A stretch of 64,000 nt of DNA, taken from positions 124,001 through 188,000 of the forward strand of contig NZ_JASHIE010000002.1 of assembly GCF_030056655.1 (NCBI RefSeq), in the 5' to 3' direction. Source of the DNA: Flectobacillus rivi (GTDB lineage: Bacteria > Bacteroidota > Bacteroidia > Cytophagales > Spirosomataceae). Numbering within the stretch: position 1 is the first letter of the stretch; each line of letters opens with the position of its first letter. Below the pieces are notes generated by a model. The model did not search any database, was not told the DNA's origin, and saw nothing but the letters and a program-made list of their open reading frames with translations. The translations under genes and the position numbers were made by a program. Below, in pieces: positions 25,987-34,576 of the stretch.

Positions 25987-26886
25987 ATGAAAAATTGGAT
26001 TCTGGCGGCTCGTCCTCGTACATTGCCTTTGGCACTGGCGAGTATTTTGATGGGAAGCTTCTTGGCAGCAGGTCATGATGCTTTTTCTTGGAAAATCTTT
26101 TGGTTGGCAGTGCTTACTACCACTTTTTTACAAGTTCTTTCCAACTTTGCGAATGATTACGGCGATACCGTAAGTGGTGTGGATAGTGTAGAAAGAACAG
26201 TAGCAACACGTGCCGTACAAACGGGCGCCATTACCAGAGAGCAAATGACCAGAGCAATGATTATCATGTCTGTATTATCATTAGCATCGGGTTCTTTATT
26301 AATTTATGAAGGGCTAAAAGACACAGATTTGCAAACGATTCTTGGTTTCTTTGGACTTGGTATTTTATCGATTATTGCAGCTATTACCTATACCGTTGGC
26401 AAACGTCCTTATGGTTATATGGGCTTAGGAGATATTTCGGTATTGATATTTTTTGGATGGGTTGGTGTGCTAGGAACGTACTTTTTACATACTCACAACT
26501 TTGATTGGTTAAACTTTTTACCAGCAAGTTCATGTGGCTTATTTGCGGTTGGTGTATTGAATATCAATAATATTCGAGATATAGAATCGGATACAAAAAC
26601 AGGAAAAAATTCAATACCAGTGAGATTAGGAAAAGAAAAGGCGGTTATTTATCACTGGTTACTTTTAATTGTGGGATTTTTGTGTGCAGTAATTTATACA
26701 CTTTTGAGTGAATCAGGCAACAACTGGATTCATTGGTTATTTGTTGTTACGCTTCCTTTATTAATTAAGATTGGTCGTGGCATTTCTCAAGGACAAACAC
26801 CTGCTCAAATCGACCCATTTTTGAAAAGAATGGCTTTAACAACCCTTCTTTTTGTACTTACTTTCGGGCTAAGCCAAATTTTGTAA
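25987..26886 (+). CDS. menA: 1,4-dihydroxy-2-naphthoate polyprenyltransferase
   Basis: Integral membrane UbiA-family enzyme that attaches the polyprenyl chain in menaquinone synthesis. The 299 residues contain about eight hydrophobic helices. The first Asp-rich motif NFANDYGDTVSGVDS lies near residue 53 and the second NNIRDIESDTKTGK near 195. The opening KNWILAARPRTLPLALASI is characteristic of MenA and fixes the start. No other men genes are nearby. It marks respiration based on menaquinone, as usual for Bacteroidota. Confidence 0.93.
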   Translation: MKNWILAARPRTLPLALASILMGSFLAAGHDAFSWKIFWLAVLTTTFLQVLSNFANDYGDTVSGVDSVERTVATRAVQTGAITREQMTRAMIIMSVLSLASGSLLIYEGLKDTDLQTILGFFGLGILSIIAAITYTVGKRPYGYMGLGDISVLIFFGWVGVLGTYFLHTHNFDWLNFLPASSCGLFAVGVLNINNIRDIESDTKTGKNSIPVRLGKEKAVIYHWLLLIVGFLCAVIYTLLSESGNNWIHWLFVVTLPLLIKIGRGISQGQTPAQIDPFLKRMALTTLLFVLTFGLSQIL

Positions 26887-26938
26887 TAACATTGTCGGAC
26901 TAGAGTATAGGAATCTTTAAGACTGTACTCTGGTCTGT

Positions 26939-27622
26939 TTAATTCGTACCTGCTACACGCATTTCTGTTGAAATTTTGTCGAACAAGCTTTTGTGAGGCA
27001 TAATAAACACCTCCACACGGCGATTCATACGCTGTCCGTCTACAATATCATTACTTGCTACAGGATTACGCTTCCCATACCATAATGCTTTAAGACGATT
27101 GGGGGCTACCCCACTCAATACCAACCAATTGGCTACTTGGGCTACTCTTTTAAAAGACAATCGATCATTATAAGCATCAGTACCATTAGCATCGGTGTAG
27201 CTTTCCATAATGACTGCGGTATGAGGATACGACAACAACACACGAGAAAGACTTGCCATATTCATTTTACCAAACTCGGAAGGTATATCTGAGTTGCCAA
27301 TAAAATAGGAGTCCGTATCAAAACGTATGTGAATAAGCTTGGTGTTGACACGAGTCACAGGGCTCACTTTGACTTGCTTTCGGAGTTCACCTAATTGCTG
27401 ATCAAAATATTGAGCCACTCTTTCGTCAGCTGTTAGCAAAGATGTCGTTTTATCGCTAACTGCCCGACTGCTAGTAGTTGACGACTGTTGGACTGTCTGC
27501 CATCTTTCATCGGTATAGATACGATTTTTATTAATTACCCGACAACCATCCAAGCTTACAGTTGTCCCGAGCACAAGCCCAAGCAATATTTTTTTTCTAC
27601 TCTTTAGAAAGGCAAATTTCAT
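26939..27622 (-). CDS. OmpA-family peptidoglycan-binding lipoprotein
   Basis: A 227-residue probable lipoprotein: a basic, hydrophobic N-terminus leads to a Cys at about residue 27 (TVSLDGCRV), a loose lipobox. The C-terminal half (about 100-215) is an OmpA/Pal-like domain: LIHIRFDTDSYFIG near 106, VIMESYTDANGTDAYNDRLSFKRVAQVANWL near 140-170, and the NRRVEVFIMP ending. The TD...N...L..RA pattern and the terminal R-R fit peptidoglycan binding. It is convergent with menA (52 bp gap) and divergent from the TPR gene. It probably ties the outer membrane to the cell wall. Confidence 0.85.
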   Translation of the reverse strand: MKFAFLKSRKKILLGLVLGTTVSLDGCRVINKNRIYTDERWQTVQQSSTTSSRAVSDKTTSLLTADERVAQYFDQQLGELRKQVKVSPVTRVNTKLIHIRFDTDSYFIGNSDIPSEFGKMNMASLSRVLLSYPHTAVIMESYTDANGTDAYNDRLSFKRVAQVANWLVLSGVAPNRLKALWYGKRNPVASNDIVDGQRMNRRVEVFIMPHKSLFDKISTEMRVAGTN

Positions 27623-27787
27623 GACAGTTTATCTTTTATCTTTTGGCTGTAAGGTATTTTTTCAGTAATTTGGCTGAAACTTTGGCAATTACAAAGTTAT
27701 AAAACAAATCTAAAGGTTAATCTATCTATTTACTTCATTTTTGATAGTTAACCAATCACTAAAACTTATTTTTTCAAATTTAACCCT

Positions 27788-29134
27788 ATGAAAAAGAGTT
27801 TTTATTCTGCTCTGCTGTCTATATCTCTGCTTAGTTTTACTGGATATTCACAACAAACCCCTGTGCCCACACAAACTTTTCAAGAATTGATGGACCTAGG
27901 TGTAGTTCAGAGTCGTCAGGGCAACTATCCACTAGCTCAAAATTACTTCACACAAGCTATCCAGCTTCAACCAGATAATGCTGTAGCCTATTATAGCCGT
28001 GGTGTTACAAAGTCAAACCTTAAAGATAACCGTGGTGCTATCAATGATTTTGACAAAGCTATCGAATTAAATCCAAGATATTCGGACGCTTACATCGGTC
28101 GTGGAACTAGTAAAGCAAGACAAGAAGACCATAAAGGTGCTCTGCAAGACTACAACCGTGGTATTGATTTAAATCCTGTTGATGCCAACGCATATTTTAG
28201 CCGTGGCTACAGTAAATCAAAACTGGAAAACTACAAAGGCGCTCTTTCTGACTACAACAAATCTTTGGATTTGACACCCGACAATGCGTTAGGTTATGCT
28301 GCTAGAGGCGTAGTTAAGCAAAAACTAGAAGATTACAAAGGTAGTTTGGAAGATTTTTCAAAAGCAATTGAATTAAGTCCAAAACGTCCTTCATCTTATT
28401 CTGGTCGTGCTTACAGTAAAATGAAAATGGGTGATTATAAAGGTGCCATTGCTGATTACGGTAAAGCCCTTGAAATCAGCCCTGAAGATGCTGAATCTTT
28501 GTACTTTCGTGGTTATTGTAAAAGCCAAACAGAGGACTTTGCTGGCGCACAAATCGACTTTGACCGTGCTTTGAGCCAAGACCCAGAAAACGCTCCTGCG
28601 TATTATGGTCGTGGTTTTGCCAAAAATAAACTTGGTCGTACCAAAGAAGCTATTGATGATTTCAACAAAGCAATTGCCATTGGCAACATCGAAGCCAAAA
28701 AGGTTCTTTACGCAGGTCCTATTACCAAACAAGTATTGGATGAGTTGCGTAGCGGTGTGAGCGAGCGTTTGAAAATGGCAGAAATGACTGCTGAGCGCTC
28801 AGAAGTATATTATAACCGAGGTTTGTCAAAAGCAAAAACTGGTGATACCAAATCTGCTATTGAAGACTACAACAAAGCTATCGCCCTTAATCCAACTTTT
28901 GCTGAAGCTTACTTCACAAGAGGAATGGTGAAATCTCAAATTGGTGATCAGCGTGGTGCTATTCAAGATTGTACAAATGCCCTTAAGTTGAATCCCAAAT
29001 ATGCAGAAGCCTACTACGTTCGTGGTATTATTCGTCATGCATTGGGTGATACCGACGGATGCAATGACTTAAGCAAAGCTGGCGAATTGGGCTACACAGC
29101 AGCGTATGCCGTAATTCGTGACTACTGTAACTAG
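27788..29134 (+). CDS. Exported tetratricopeptide-repeat protein
   Basis: 448 residues with a signal peptide (about 1-21, ending GYSQQ) and about ten to twelve consecutive 34-residue TPR units. The consensus AYxxRGxxKxxLxDYKGAIxDYxKAIELxP is repeated through the chain, broken once near 305-335 by an insert (VLYAGPITKQVLDELRSGVS). Such proteins act as scaffolds, so no catalytic role is expected. The gene has many near-repeats at DNA level. It is divergent from the OmpA-like lipoprotein gene (165 bp), and both products belong to the envelope. The partner protein is unknown. Confidence 0.88.
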   Translation: MKKSFYSALLSISLLSFTGYSQQTPVPTQTFQELMDLGVVQSRQGNYPLAQNYFTQAIQLQPDNAVAYYSRGVTKSNLKDNRGAINDFDKAIELNPRYSDAYIGRGTSKARQEDHKGALQDYNRGIDLNPVDANAYFSRGYSKSKLENYKGALSDYNKSLDLTPDNALGYAARGVVKQKLEDYKGSLEDFSKAIELSPKRPSSYSGRAYSKMKMGDYKGAIADYGKALEISPEDAESLYFRGYCKSQTEDFAGAQIDFDRALSQDPENAPAYYGRGFAKNKLGRTKEAIDDFNKAIAIGNIEAKKVLYAGPITKQVLDELRSGVSERLKMAEMTAERSEVYYNRGLSKAKTGDTKSAIEDYNKAIALNPTFAEAYFTRGMVKSQIGDQRGAIQDCTNALKLNPKYAEAYYVRGIIRHALGDTDGCNDLSKAGELGYTAAYAVIRDYCN

Positions 29135-29189
29135 TAGTATGTTTAAAATTTTATTTGGCATGTATCGGAAATACAATATTTCCTTTTGA

Positions 29190-29320
29190 CACTCCTTACT
29201 TTTCTTGTCTTGACACAAGAAAAGTAACCGCGCGGCGGCCGCAAAAGAAAGTCAAGAAATCCTAATCGGAGTGGCGACCCACCTCGCCTGCGGCTCAAAC
29301 AACAGGATTTCAGAAAAATA
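29190..29320. repeat. GC-rich repeat block with an 11-bp inverted repeat
   Basis: ACTTTTCTTGT (29198-29208) and ACAAGAAAAGT (29215-29225) are perfect arms around a 6-nt loop. They are followed by CCGCGCGGCGGCCGC and a CCACCTCGCCTGCGGCTC segment, far more GC-rich than anything else nearby. I recall similar TTTTCTTGTCTTGACACAAGAAAAG units as dispersed repeats in Bacteroidota genomes, but cannot check. No ORF is present. Confidence 0.6.
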
Positions 29321-29379
29321 AATACCTTTTTTTATTTTAATGACTTACAAAATTTAAACATGCTTTAACATAGATCAAT

Positions 29380-29412
29380 AAAAAAAACCTGCCTCATCAG
29401 CAGGTTTTTTTA
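29380..29412. terminator. Bidirectional terminator between the TPR gene and AMP nucleosidase
   Basis: An A-run, ACCTGC, a 7-nt loop, GCAGGT and a T-run form a stem of at least 12 pairs including the A-T flanks. It lies directly after the minus-strand AMP nucleosidase stop and can also stop the plus-strand TPR transcript. Confidence 0.85.
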
Positions 29413-29416
29413 TTCC

Positions 29417-30190
29417 TTATTCAAATCTTAAATGCTTCACCGATTCACCTGACATAGCAAGTTCTTCGAGAGAATCAATACCAATTTGAAGGTGTTTTTC
29501 TACATAATTAGCGGTGATTTTCTTATCACTTTCTTCTGTTTTTACACCGTCTGGTGTCATTGGGTTATCCGAAACCAATAACAAAGCTCCATGAGGTATC
29601 TTATTAGCAAAACCTACCGTAAAGATAGTCGCAGTTTCCATATCGATACCCATCGCACGAATATCTGTCAAATATTGCTTGAATTCCTCATCATGTTCCC
29701 AAACACGGCGGTTAGTTGTATATACCAAACCAGTCCAGTAATCTAGTTCATGTTTTTTAATCATGGAAGAAACCGCTCTTTGCAAACGGAATGAAGGAAG
29801 TGCTGGAACTTCTTTCGGCATATACTCATCCGAAGTACCCTCTCCTCTTACCGCTGCGATAGGCAAAATCAAATCTCCAAGACCAAGGTTCTTTTTCAAC
29901 CCCCCACATTTTCCTAAAAATAATACTGCTTTCGGAGAAATAGCAGTCAAAATATCCATTACAGTAGCAGCCATTGGCGAACCCATACCAAAATTGATAA
30001 TAGTGATATTGTTGGCTGTGGCAGTTTGCATAGGTCTGTCGATACCATTAATTGGTACATCAAACTGCTCCGCAAACATATCTACATAATTTTTGAAGTT
30101 TGTCAACAAAATATATTGACCAAAGTCTTCGATGGCTGTGCCAGTATATCGTGGCAACCAGTTTGTCACAATTTCTTCTTTTGTTTTCAT
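29417..30190 (-). CDS. amn: AMP nucleosidase
   Basis: Hydrolyses AMP to adenine and ribose 5-phosphate. It has the short ~257-residue form common in Bacteroidota, lacking the long regulatory N-terminus of the enterobacterial enzyme. Phosphorylase/nucleosidase features: INFGMGSPMAATVMDIL near residue 66, FLGKCGGLKKN near 92, IDMETATIFTVGF near 180 (the purine/ribose-binding MET segment) and LLVSDNPMTPDG near 200. The start is ATG at 30190. The gene is flanked upstream by about 600 bp of repeat-bearing DNA. An alternative is another nucleoside phosphorylase, judged less likely. Confidence 0.88.
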   Translation of the reverse strand: MKTKEEIVTNWLPRYTGTAIEDFGQYILLTNFKNYVDMFAEQFDVPINGIDRPMQTATANNITIINFGMGSPMAATVMDILTAISPKAVLFLGKCGGLKKNLGLGDLILPIAAVRGEGTSDEYMPKEVPALPSFRLQRAVSSMIKKHELDYWTGLVYTTNRRVWEHDEEFKQYLTDIRAMGIDMETATIFTVGFANKIPHGALLLVSDNPMTPDGVKTEESDKKITANYVEKHLQIGIDSLEELAMSGESVKHLRFE

Positions 30191-30789
30191 ACCTGATGAA
30201 GTCGTGGTTTTGTTTAAAAGTTAATTAATTTGGAAAAGGGAGACAGGTCTCAGTGATGAGTTGTGAGTGGTAAATTAGTACTGTACGAACGATTTCCAAC
30301 TATTTCAGATTGGGGATTTCTGATTTCGAAAATAAAGTAAAATACCTTTATTTTTTACAAGAAGCTTAACTTCCGAAATCCAACATCCAATATCCGAAAT
30401 AAACAGTTTTATAATCCTTTGTACACTTGTAATGGTAAATCGTGATAATTAAAAATTTACATTCACAATTCACAATTCATCACTAATATTTATCTATAGC
30501 CCTTTAAAATAAGGTGTGCTGAAACAGGTACGCTATTTTTAAAAATGCGTAAATTATTAAAACACAAAAACGAATGTTAATTTAACAGGCTAATACTACG
30601 ATGGTATTTTCCGAGAAACAAGAATAAGTTATGATTTAAACGAATCTTAAACTTGTTTTAACTAATAGTGTCTAACTTTTATTGCTATTTTCTGTTAGAC
30701 CAGAAGTCTTGCCTTTTTGAGGCTAACTGATAGGCTACGAGTCTGTTAGAGTATATTAAATTTTCACAACAAACTGTGCAGTAGAAATA
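30191..30789. other. 599-bp gene-free region carrying a repeat
   Basis: This is the longest non-coding stretch in the window. The family-2 repeat occupies 30252-30484. The remaining ~300 bp before the HsdR-N gene are AT-rich (for example a TAATTTAACAGGCTAATAC stretch) with no ORF above about 30 codons, no hairpin of note and no recognisable riboswitch. Confidence 0.55.
30252..30484. repeat. MITE-like repeat, family 2, copy B
   Basis: The left end AGTGATGAGTTGTGAGTGG (30252-30270) and the right end ACAATTCACAATTCATCACT (30465-30484) are inverted repeats with about three mismatches. Inside are a GGGGATTTCTGATTTCG segment and the 31-bp block (30397-30427) shared with copy A at 16778-16808. There is no coding capacity. 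It looks like a non-autonomous element. Confidence 0.6.
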
Positions 30790-31233
30790 ATGGAATTATT
30801 GAATCTTCCTACATTTGACTACAAGTTACAAAAAAAAGATGGAAAATTATACATTTTCGATCAGCTTCGTAAAAAGTATTTGTTTCTGACTCCTGAAGAA
30901 TGGGTTCGACAACACTTCGTCAACTATCTTATTACTCATTTGGCTTACCCCAAAAGTCTTATCAAACTAGAATCAGGACTTTCTTACAACAATGTCCAAA
31001 AACGTACTGATATTCAAGTATTTGATAGAAATGGACAGCTTTTTATGATTATCGAATGTAAGGCTCCTTACATTGCACTTACCCAAACAGTGTTTGAGCA
31101 AGTGGCCCAATATAATCATACTTTGCGTAGTCCTTATATTGTTATTACCAATGGCATGAGTCAATATTGTTGTAAAACCAACTGGGAAACTTTCCAAATT
31201 GACTTTTTGGAAAATCTGCCCCTATTCCCATAA
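30790..31233 (+). CDS. Stand-alone HsdR-N-like (PD-(D/E)xK) nuclease-fold protein
   Basis: 147 residues matching the N-terminal nuclease domain of type I restriction HsdR subunits (HSDR_N_2 type), without any helicase. The visible core is RTDIQVFDRNGQLFMIIECKAP near residues 76-97: the Asp of RTDI and the ExK of IECKA fit the PD-(D/E)xK active site. QVAQYNH near 113 and YIVITNG near 124 follow. No methylase or specificity subunit is nearby, so it is not part of a type I system here. Related orphans are widespread in Bacteroidota and their role is unknown. It is followed by the PafA-like gene on the same strand. Confidence 0.8.
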   Translation: MELLNLPTFDYKLQKKDGKLYIFDQLRKKYLFLTPEEWVRQHFVNYLITHLAYPKSLIKLESGLSYNNVQKRTDIQVFDRNGQLFMIIECKAPYIALTQTVFEQVAQYNHTLRSPYIVITNGMSQYCCKTNWETFQIDFLENLPLFP

Positions 31234-31284
31234 TTTCATAAATTCATAACTACAAAGCCGTACTATCATTGCTCTATGATTATG

Positions 31285-31292
31285 TATCTTTG
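31285..31292 (+). promoter_or_regulatory. Possible -7 box for the PafA-like gene
   Basis: TATCTTTG fits TAnnTTTG and lies 20 bp before the ATG at 31312. The nearest upstream TTG (31269) is only 13 bp away, so the -33 element is not convincing. It supports 31312 as start over 31276. Confidence 0.4.
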
Positions 31293-31311
31293 TCAAAAAA
31301 CTACCTTCATT

Positions 31312-32988
31312 ATGAACAAAAAACTCATAACACTGTTTGCTGGACTTTGTGCAGTTGTAACAGATTTATCTGCTCAGACTTCCATAAAGAGTACCTCTAA
31401 AGCCAATACAGCAGTTGTAAAAACAGTTCCTAGTAAACCGAAATTGGTCATTGGTATCGTTGTAGATCAAATGAGATATGACTATCTGTACCGTTATAGC
31501 AATAAATATACAGCAGGAGGCTTCAAACGCTTGATGGGTGAAGGCTACAACTGCCGTAACCACCATTATGACTATGTACCAACAGTTACAGCTGCTGGTC
31601 ACGCAGCCATCTTTACAGGATCAGTACCTGCTGTAGACGGCATTATCGGAAACGAATGGTTTGATACCAAATCAGGACGCACGGTTTATTGTGTAGAAGA
31701 TTCAACGGTAAAAACGGTAGGAGCCGCAACCTCAGCTGGTTTGATGTCCCCAAAAAATTTATTGGTTTCAACTATTACAGACCAAGTAAAAATTGCTCAA
31801 AATCACCAAAGTAAAACTATTGGGATTGCTTTGAAAGACCGTGGAGCTATTTTACCAGCTGGTCATACAGCCAATGCAGCTTATTGGTTTGATTCGAAAG
31901 ACGGGTTCTGGATTTCATCTTCGTTTTATATGAATGAACTACCAAGCTGGGTAAAAGAATTTAACGCTCAGAAAAACCCTCAAAAATATGTAGCAAAAGG
32001 TTGGAATACCCTATTACCAATCGAGCAATACACTGAAAGTACCCCTGATGATCAACCATTTGAAGGAAAATTGAGTGGTGAACAAAAACCAGTATTTCCT
32101 CATGAACTTGCAGCACAAGCAGGTGTCAATCTTTTGGAGGTAATTCGTTCGACGCCGTATGGTAACTCTTTAACTAAAGATTTTGCTGTTACGGCTATAC
32201 AAAACGAACAGTTAGGAAAAGGGGCAAGCACCGATTTCTTAACGGTAAGTTTTTCATCAACAGATTATGTAGGTCACGCATTTGGACCAAACTCAATTGA
32301 AGCAGAAGATACCTACATTCGCTTGGATAGAGATATTGCTTCATTATTGAGCTTCTTAGATACTTATTTGGGCAAGGACAATGTACTAGTATTCTTGAGT
32401 GCCGACCATGGTGTGGCGGACGTGCCTGGCTATTGGCAATCTAAGAAACTTCCTGCAGGTACAACCGACGGACTTACACTCACGAATACTGTTAAAGATG
32501 CCTTAAAAACCTCTTTCGGTGACGGTGATTATGTAAGAGCTGACGAAAACAATCAAATTTATTTGAATCATGAAACATTAAAAACAAGAAATGTTTCTCG
32601 TTCTCAAGCTTTCGAAGTCATCAAAACAGCACTTTTGAAAAGACCAGAAGTTGCCAATGTCATCGACCTTCAGAATCTTGCCAATGCCACTGTTCCAGAA
32701 TATCAAATTGGCTACATTAAAAACGGCTATAATGTAAAACGTAGTGGCGATATTCTTTACTTCTTGAACCCAGGATGGTTTACAGGACGTAAAACAGGGA
32801 CTACGCATGGTTCGGTATATCGTTATGATACACATATTCCATTGTTGTGGTATGGCTGGAAAATTAAGCATGGCGAAACCTCTAAGCGTACTAATATTTC
32901 GGACATTGCTCCTACTGTAGCAGATTTATTGGATGTCTTAGAGCCTAATGGAACCGTTGGTAATATTATTACTGATGTAGTAAAATAA
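31312..32988 (+). CDS. PafA-like alkaline phosphatase
   Basis: Exported phosphomonoesterase of the alkaline phosphatase superfamily, probably periplasmic and used to scavenge phosphate. The start at 31312 gives 558 residues with a signal peptide ending at LSAQ near 22; the 12-codon extension to 31276 overlaps the likely promoter. IVVDQMRYDYLYRY near 47 holds the first metal Asp. PTVTAAGHAAIFTGS near 90 holds the nucleophilic Thr, characteristic of PafA. FSSTDYVGHAFGPNS near 315 and FLSADHGVADVPGY near 361 hold the second metal site. This arrangement of Thr plus two metals separates it from classic PhoA. There are no pho regulators nearby. Confidence 0.9.
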   Translation: MNKKLITLFAGLCAVVTDLSAQTSIKSTSKANTAVVKTVPSKPKLVIGIVVDQMRYDYLYRYSNKYTAGGFKRLMGEGYNCRNHHYDYVPTVTAAGHAAIFTGSVPAVDGIIGNEWFDTKSGRTVYCVEDSTVKTVGAATSAGLMSPKNLLVSTITDQVKIAQNHQSKTIGIALKDRGAILPAGHTANAAYWFDSKDGFWISSSFYMNELPSWVKEFNAQKNPQKYVAKGWNTLLPIEQYTESTPDDQPFEGKLSGEQKPVFPHELAAQAGVNLLEVIRSTPYGNSLTKDFAVTAIQNEQLGKGASTDFLTVSFSSTDYVGHAFGPNSIEAEDTYIRLDRDIASLLSFLDTYLGKDNVLVFLSADHGVADVPGYWQSKKLPAGTTDGLTLTNTVKDALKTSFGDGDYVRADENNQIYLNHETLKTRNVSRSQAFEVIKTALLKRPEVANVIDLQNLANATVPEYQIGYIKNGYNVKRSGDILYFLNPGWFTGRKTGTTHGSVYRYDTHIPLLWYGWKIKHGETSKRTNISDIAPTVADLLDVLEPNGTVGNIITDVVK

Positions 32989-33011
32989 TGCAAACACTTG
33001 TTCCTTTTACT

Positions 33012-33043
33012 AAAAGAGACCTAATTAAGATTAGGTCTCTTTT
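33012..33043 (+). terminator. Terminator of the PafA-like gene
   Basis: Perfect 13-bp arms AAAAGAGACCTAA and TTAGGTCTCTTTT with a 6-nt loop, 24 bp after the stop codon, followed by ACTTTTC. Confidence 0.85.
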
Positions 33044-33190
33044 ACTTTTCTAAGGAAAATAACTTATTTTTGAAGAATAACTAGTTTGGTATGATTCATG
33101 CAGGAAATAGTGCAAATTCAAACAGAATTTTTAACGCTTAACCCGCATTTTATATTTTCCCAACTTTAATCGAAATTATCGTCTGAATTT

Positions 33191-34504
33191 ATGAAAATCG
33201 CTGTAATTGGAACGGGCTACGTGGGTCTTGTAACAGGGACTTGCTTCGCCGAGACAGGAAACCAAGTAACCTGTGTGGATATCGACGAAAAGAAAGTCGA
33301 AAAAATGAAGAATGGCATCATCCCTATCTATGAGCCAGGATTGGACGTATTGTTCAATCGTAATACTGCTGAAGGGAGATTGAAATTCACGACCAATTTG
33401 GCGGAAGGTATCAAAGATGCTAAGGTAATCTTTTTGGCATTGCCAACCCCTCCAGGTGAAGATGGCTCAGCAGATTTAAAATATATCTTGAAAGTTGCTG
33501 ATGATTTAGGTCCAATCCTAGACCAATATGTAGTGGTTATTGATAAAAGTACTGTGCCAGTAGGTACAGCCGAAAAAGTACACGCTGCGATTGCTAAAAA
33601 TGCTTCAGAAGAGCTTTTTGATGTAGTATCCAATCCTGAGTTTTTGCGTGAAGGTGTGGCTGTAGAGGATTTTATGAAGCCTGACCGCGTGGTAATTGGT
33701 ACTCGTTCTGAGAAAGCAAAAGCTGTGATGAACAAGTTGTATGCTCCATTGGTTCGTCAGGGTAATCCTGTTATCTTCATGGATGAGCGTTCGGCTGAAA
33801 TGACTAAATATGCTGCAAATGCGTTCTTGGCTACTAAAATCACGTTTATGAACGAGATTGCTAACCTTTGCGAAAAAGTAGGTGCTAATGTAGACGATAT
33901 TCGTCGTGGTATTGGTACAGACTCACGTATCGGGAAACGTTTCTTGTTTGCGGGTATTGGTTATGGCGGTAGTTGTTTCCCTAAAGACGTTCAGGCTTTA
34001 GCAAAAACTTCTTCTGACAACCAATATGACTTCCAGATTTTGAAGGCTGTCATGAACGTAAATGAAGGTCAAAAGACGAAGTTAATCCCAACAATCAAAG
34101 AACACTTCGGTGGCGATTTGAAAGGCAAAGTATTTGCGATGTGGGGCTTAGCTTTCAAACCATATACTGATGATATTCGTGAAGCTCCAGCCTTGTACAA
34201 TATCGAAGAATTATTGGCAGAGGGCGTAACTATCAAGGCATTTGACCCTGAGGCTATGGAAAATGTGAAGGGTATTATTGGCGACAAAATTACCTACACA
34301 AAAGGTCCTTATGAAGCAATCAAAGATGCGGATGCAGTATTGATTATGACAGAATGGCCACAATTCCGTACCCCAGAGTTTGAGGTGATGGATGTGTTGT
34401 TGAAAAACAAAGTAATCTTCGATGGTCGTAACTTGTATGAATTAGACCAAATGAAAGAACTTGGCTATACTTACTACTCAATAGGTAGAGACGCAGTTAA
34501 ATAA
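33191..34504 (+). CDS. ugd: UDP-glucose 6-dehydrogenase
   Basis: Oxidises UDP-glucose to UDP-glucuronate with two NAD+. The 437 residues show the N-terminal Rossmann motif IGTGYVGLVTGTCFAETG near 6-23, STVPVGTAEKV near 120, NPEFLREGVAVEDF near 152, and the catalytic GYGGSCFPKDVQAL with Cys near 262. The C-terminal UDP-binding domain has FAMWGLAFKPYTDDIREAP near 315. The codon bias appears strong. It is followed 72 bp later on the same strand by UDP-glucuronate decarboxylase, so the pair delivers UDP-xylose. A TATTTTTG box at 33065-33072 is a candidate -7 element. Confidence 0.95.
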   Translation: MKIAVIGTGYVGLVTGTCFAETGNQVTCVDIDEKKVEKMKNGIIPIYEPGLDVLFNRNTAEGRLKFTTNLAEGIKDAKVIFLALPTPPGEDGSADLKYILKVADDLGPILDQYVVVIDKSTVPVGTAEKVHAAIAKNASEELFDVVSNPEFLREGVAVEDFMKPDRVVIGTRSEKAKAVMNKLYAPLVRQGNPVIFMDERSAEMTKYAANAFLATKITFMNEIANLCEKVGANVDDIRRGIGTDSRIGKRFLFAGIGYGGSCFPKDVQALAKTSSDNQYDFQILKAVMNVNEGQKTKLIPTIKEHFGGDLKGKVFAMWGLAFKPYTDDIREAPALYNIEELLAEGVTIKAFDPEAMENVKGIIGDKITYTKGPYEAIKDADAVLIMTEWPQFRTPEFEVMDVLLKNKVIFDGRNLYELDQMKELGYTYYSIGRDAVK

Positions 34505-34560
34505 TGGTGAATTGTGATTTAGTGAATGAGTAAATTATAGAGATATTCGTTCACTAAATC
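34503..34560. repeat. Inverted repeat in the ugd-UXS gap
   Basis: GATTTAGTGAA (34516-34526) and TTCACTAAATC (34550-34560) are perfect 11-bp arms. The left arm sits in a TGAATTGTGATTTAGTGAAT word of the same kind as those at 2754 and 10842. It fills almost the whole gap between the two genes. Confidence 0.55.
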
Positions 34561-34576
34561 GCGAAATCTAAACAAT

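Noticed and set aside
28391..28732. Long minus-strand ORFs inside the TPR gene
   Set aside because: The periodic plus-strand TPR coding causes open antisense frames; no independent support.
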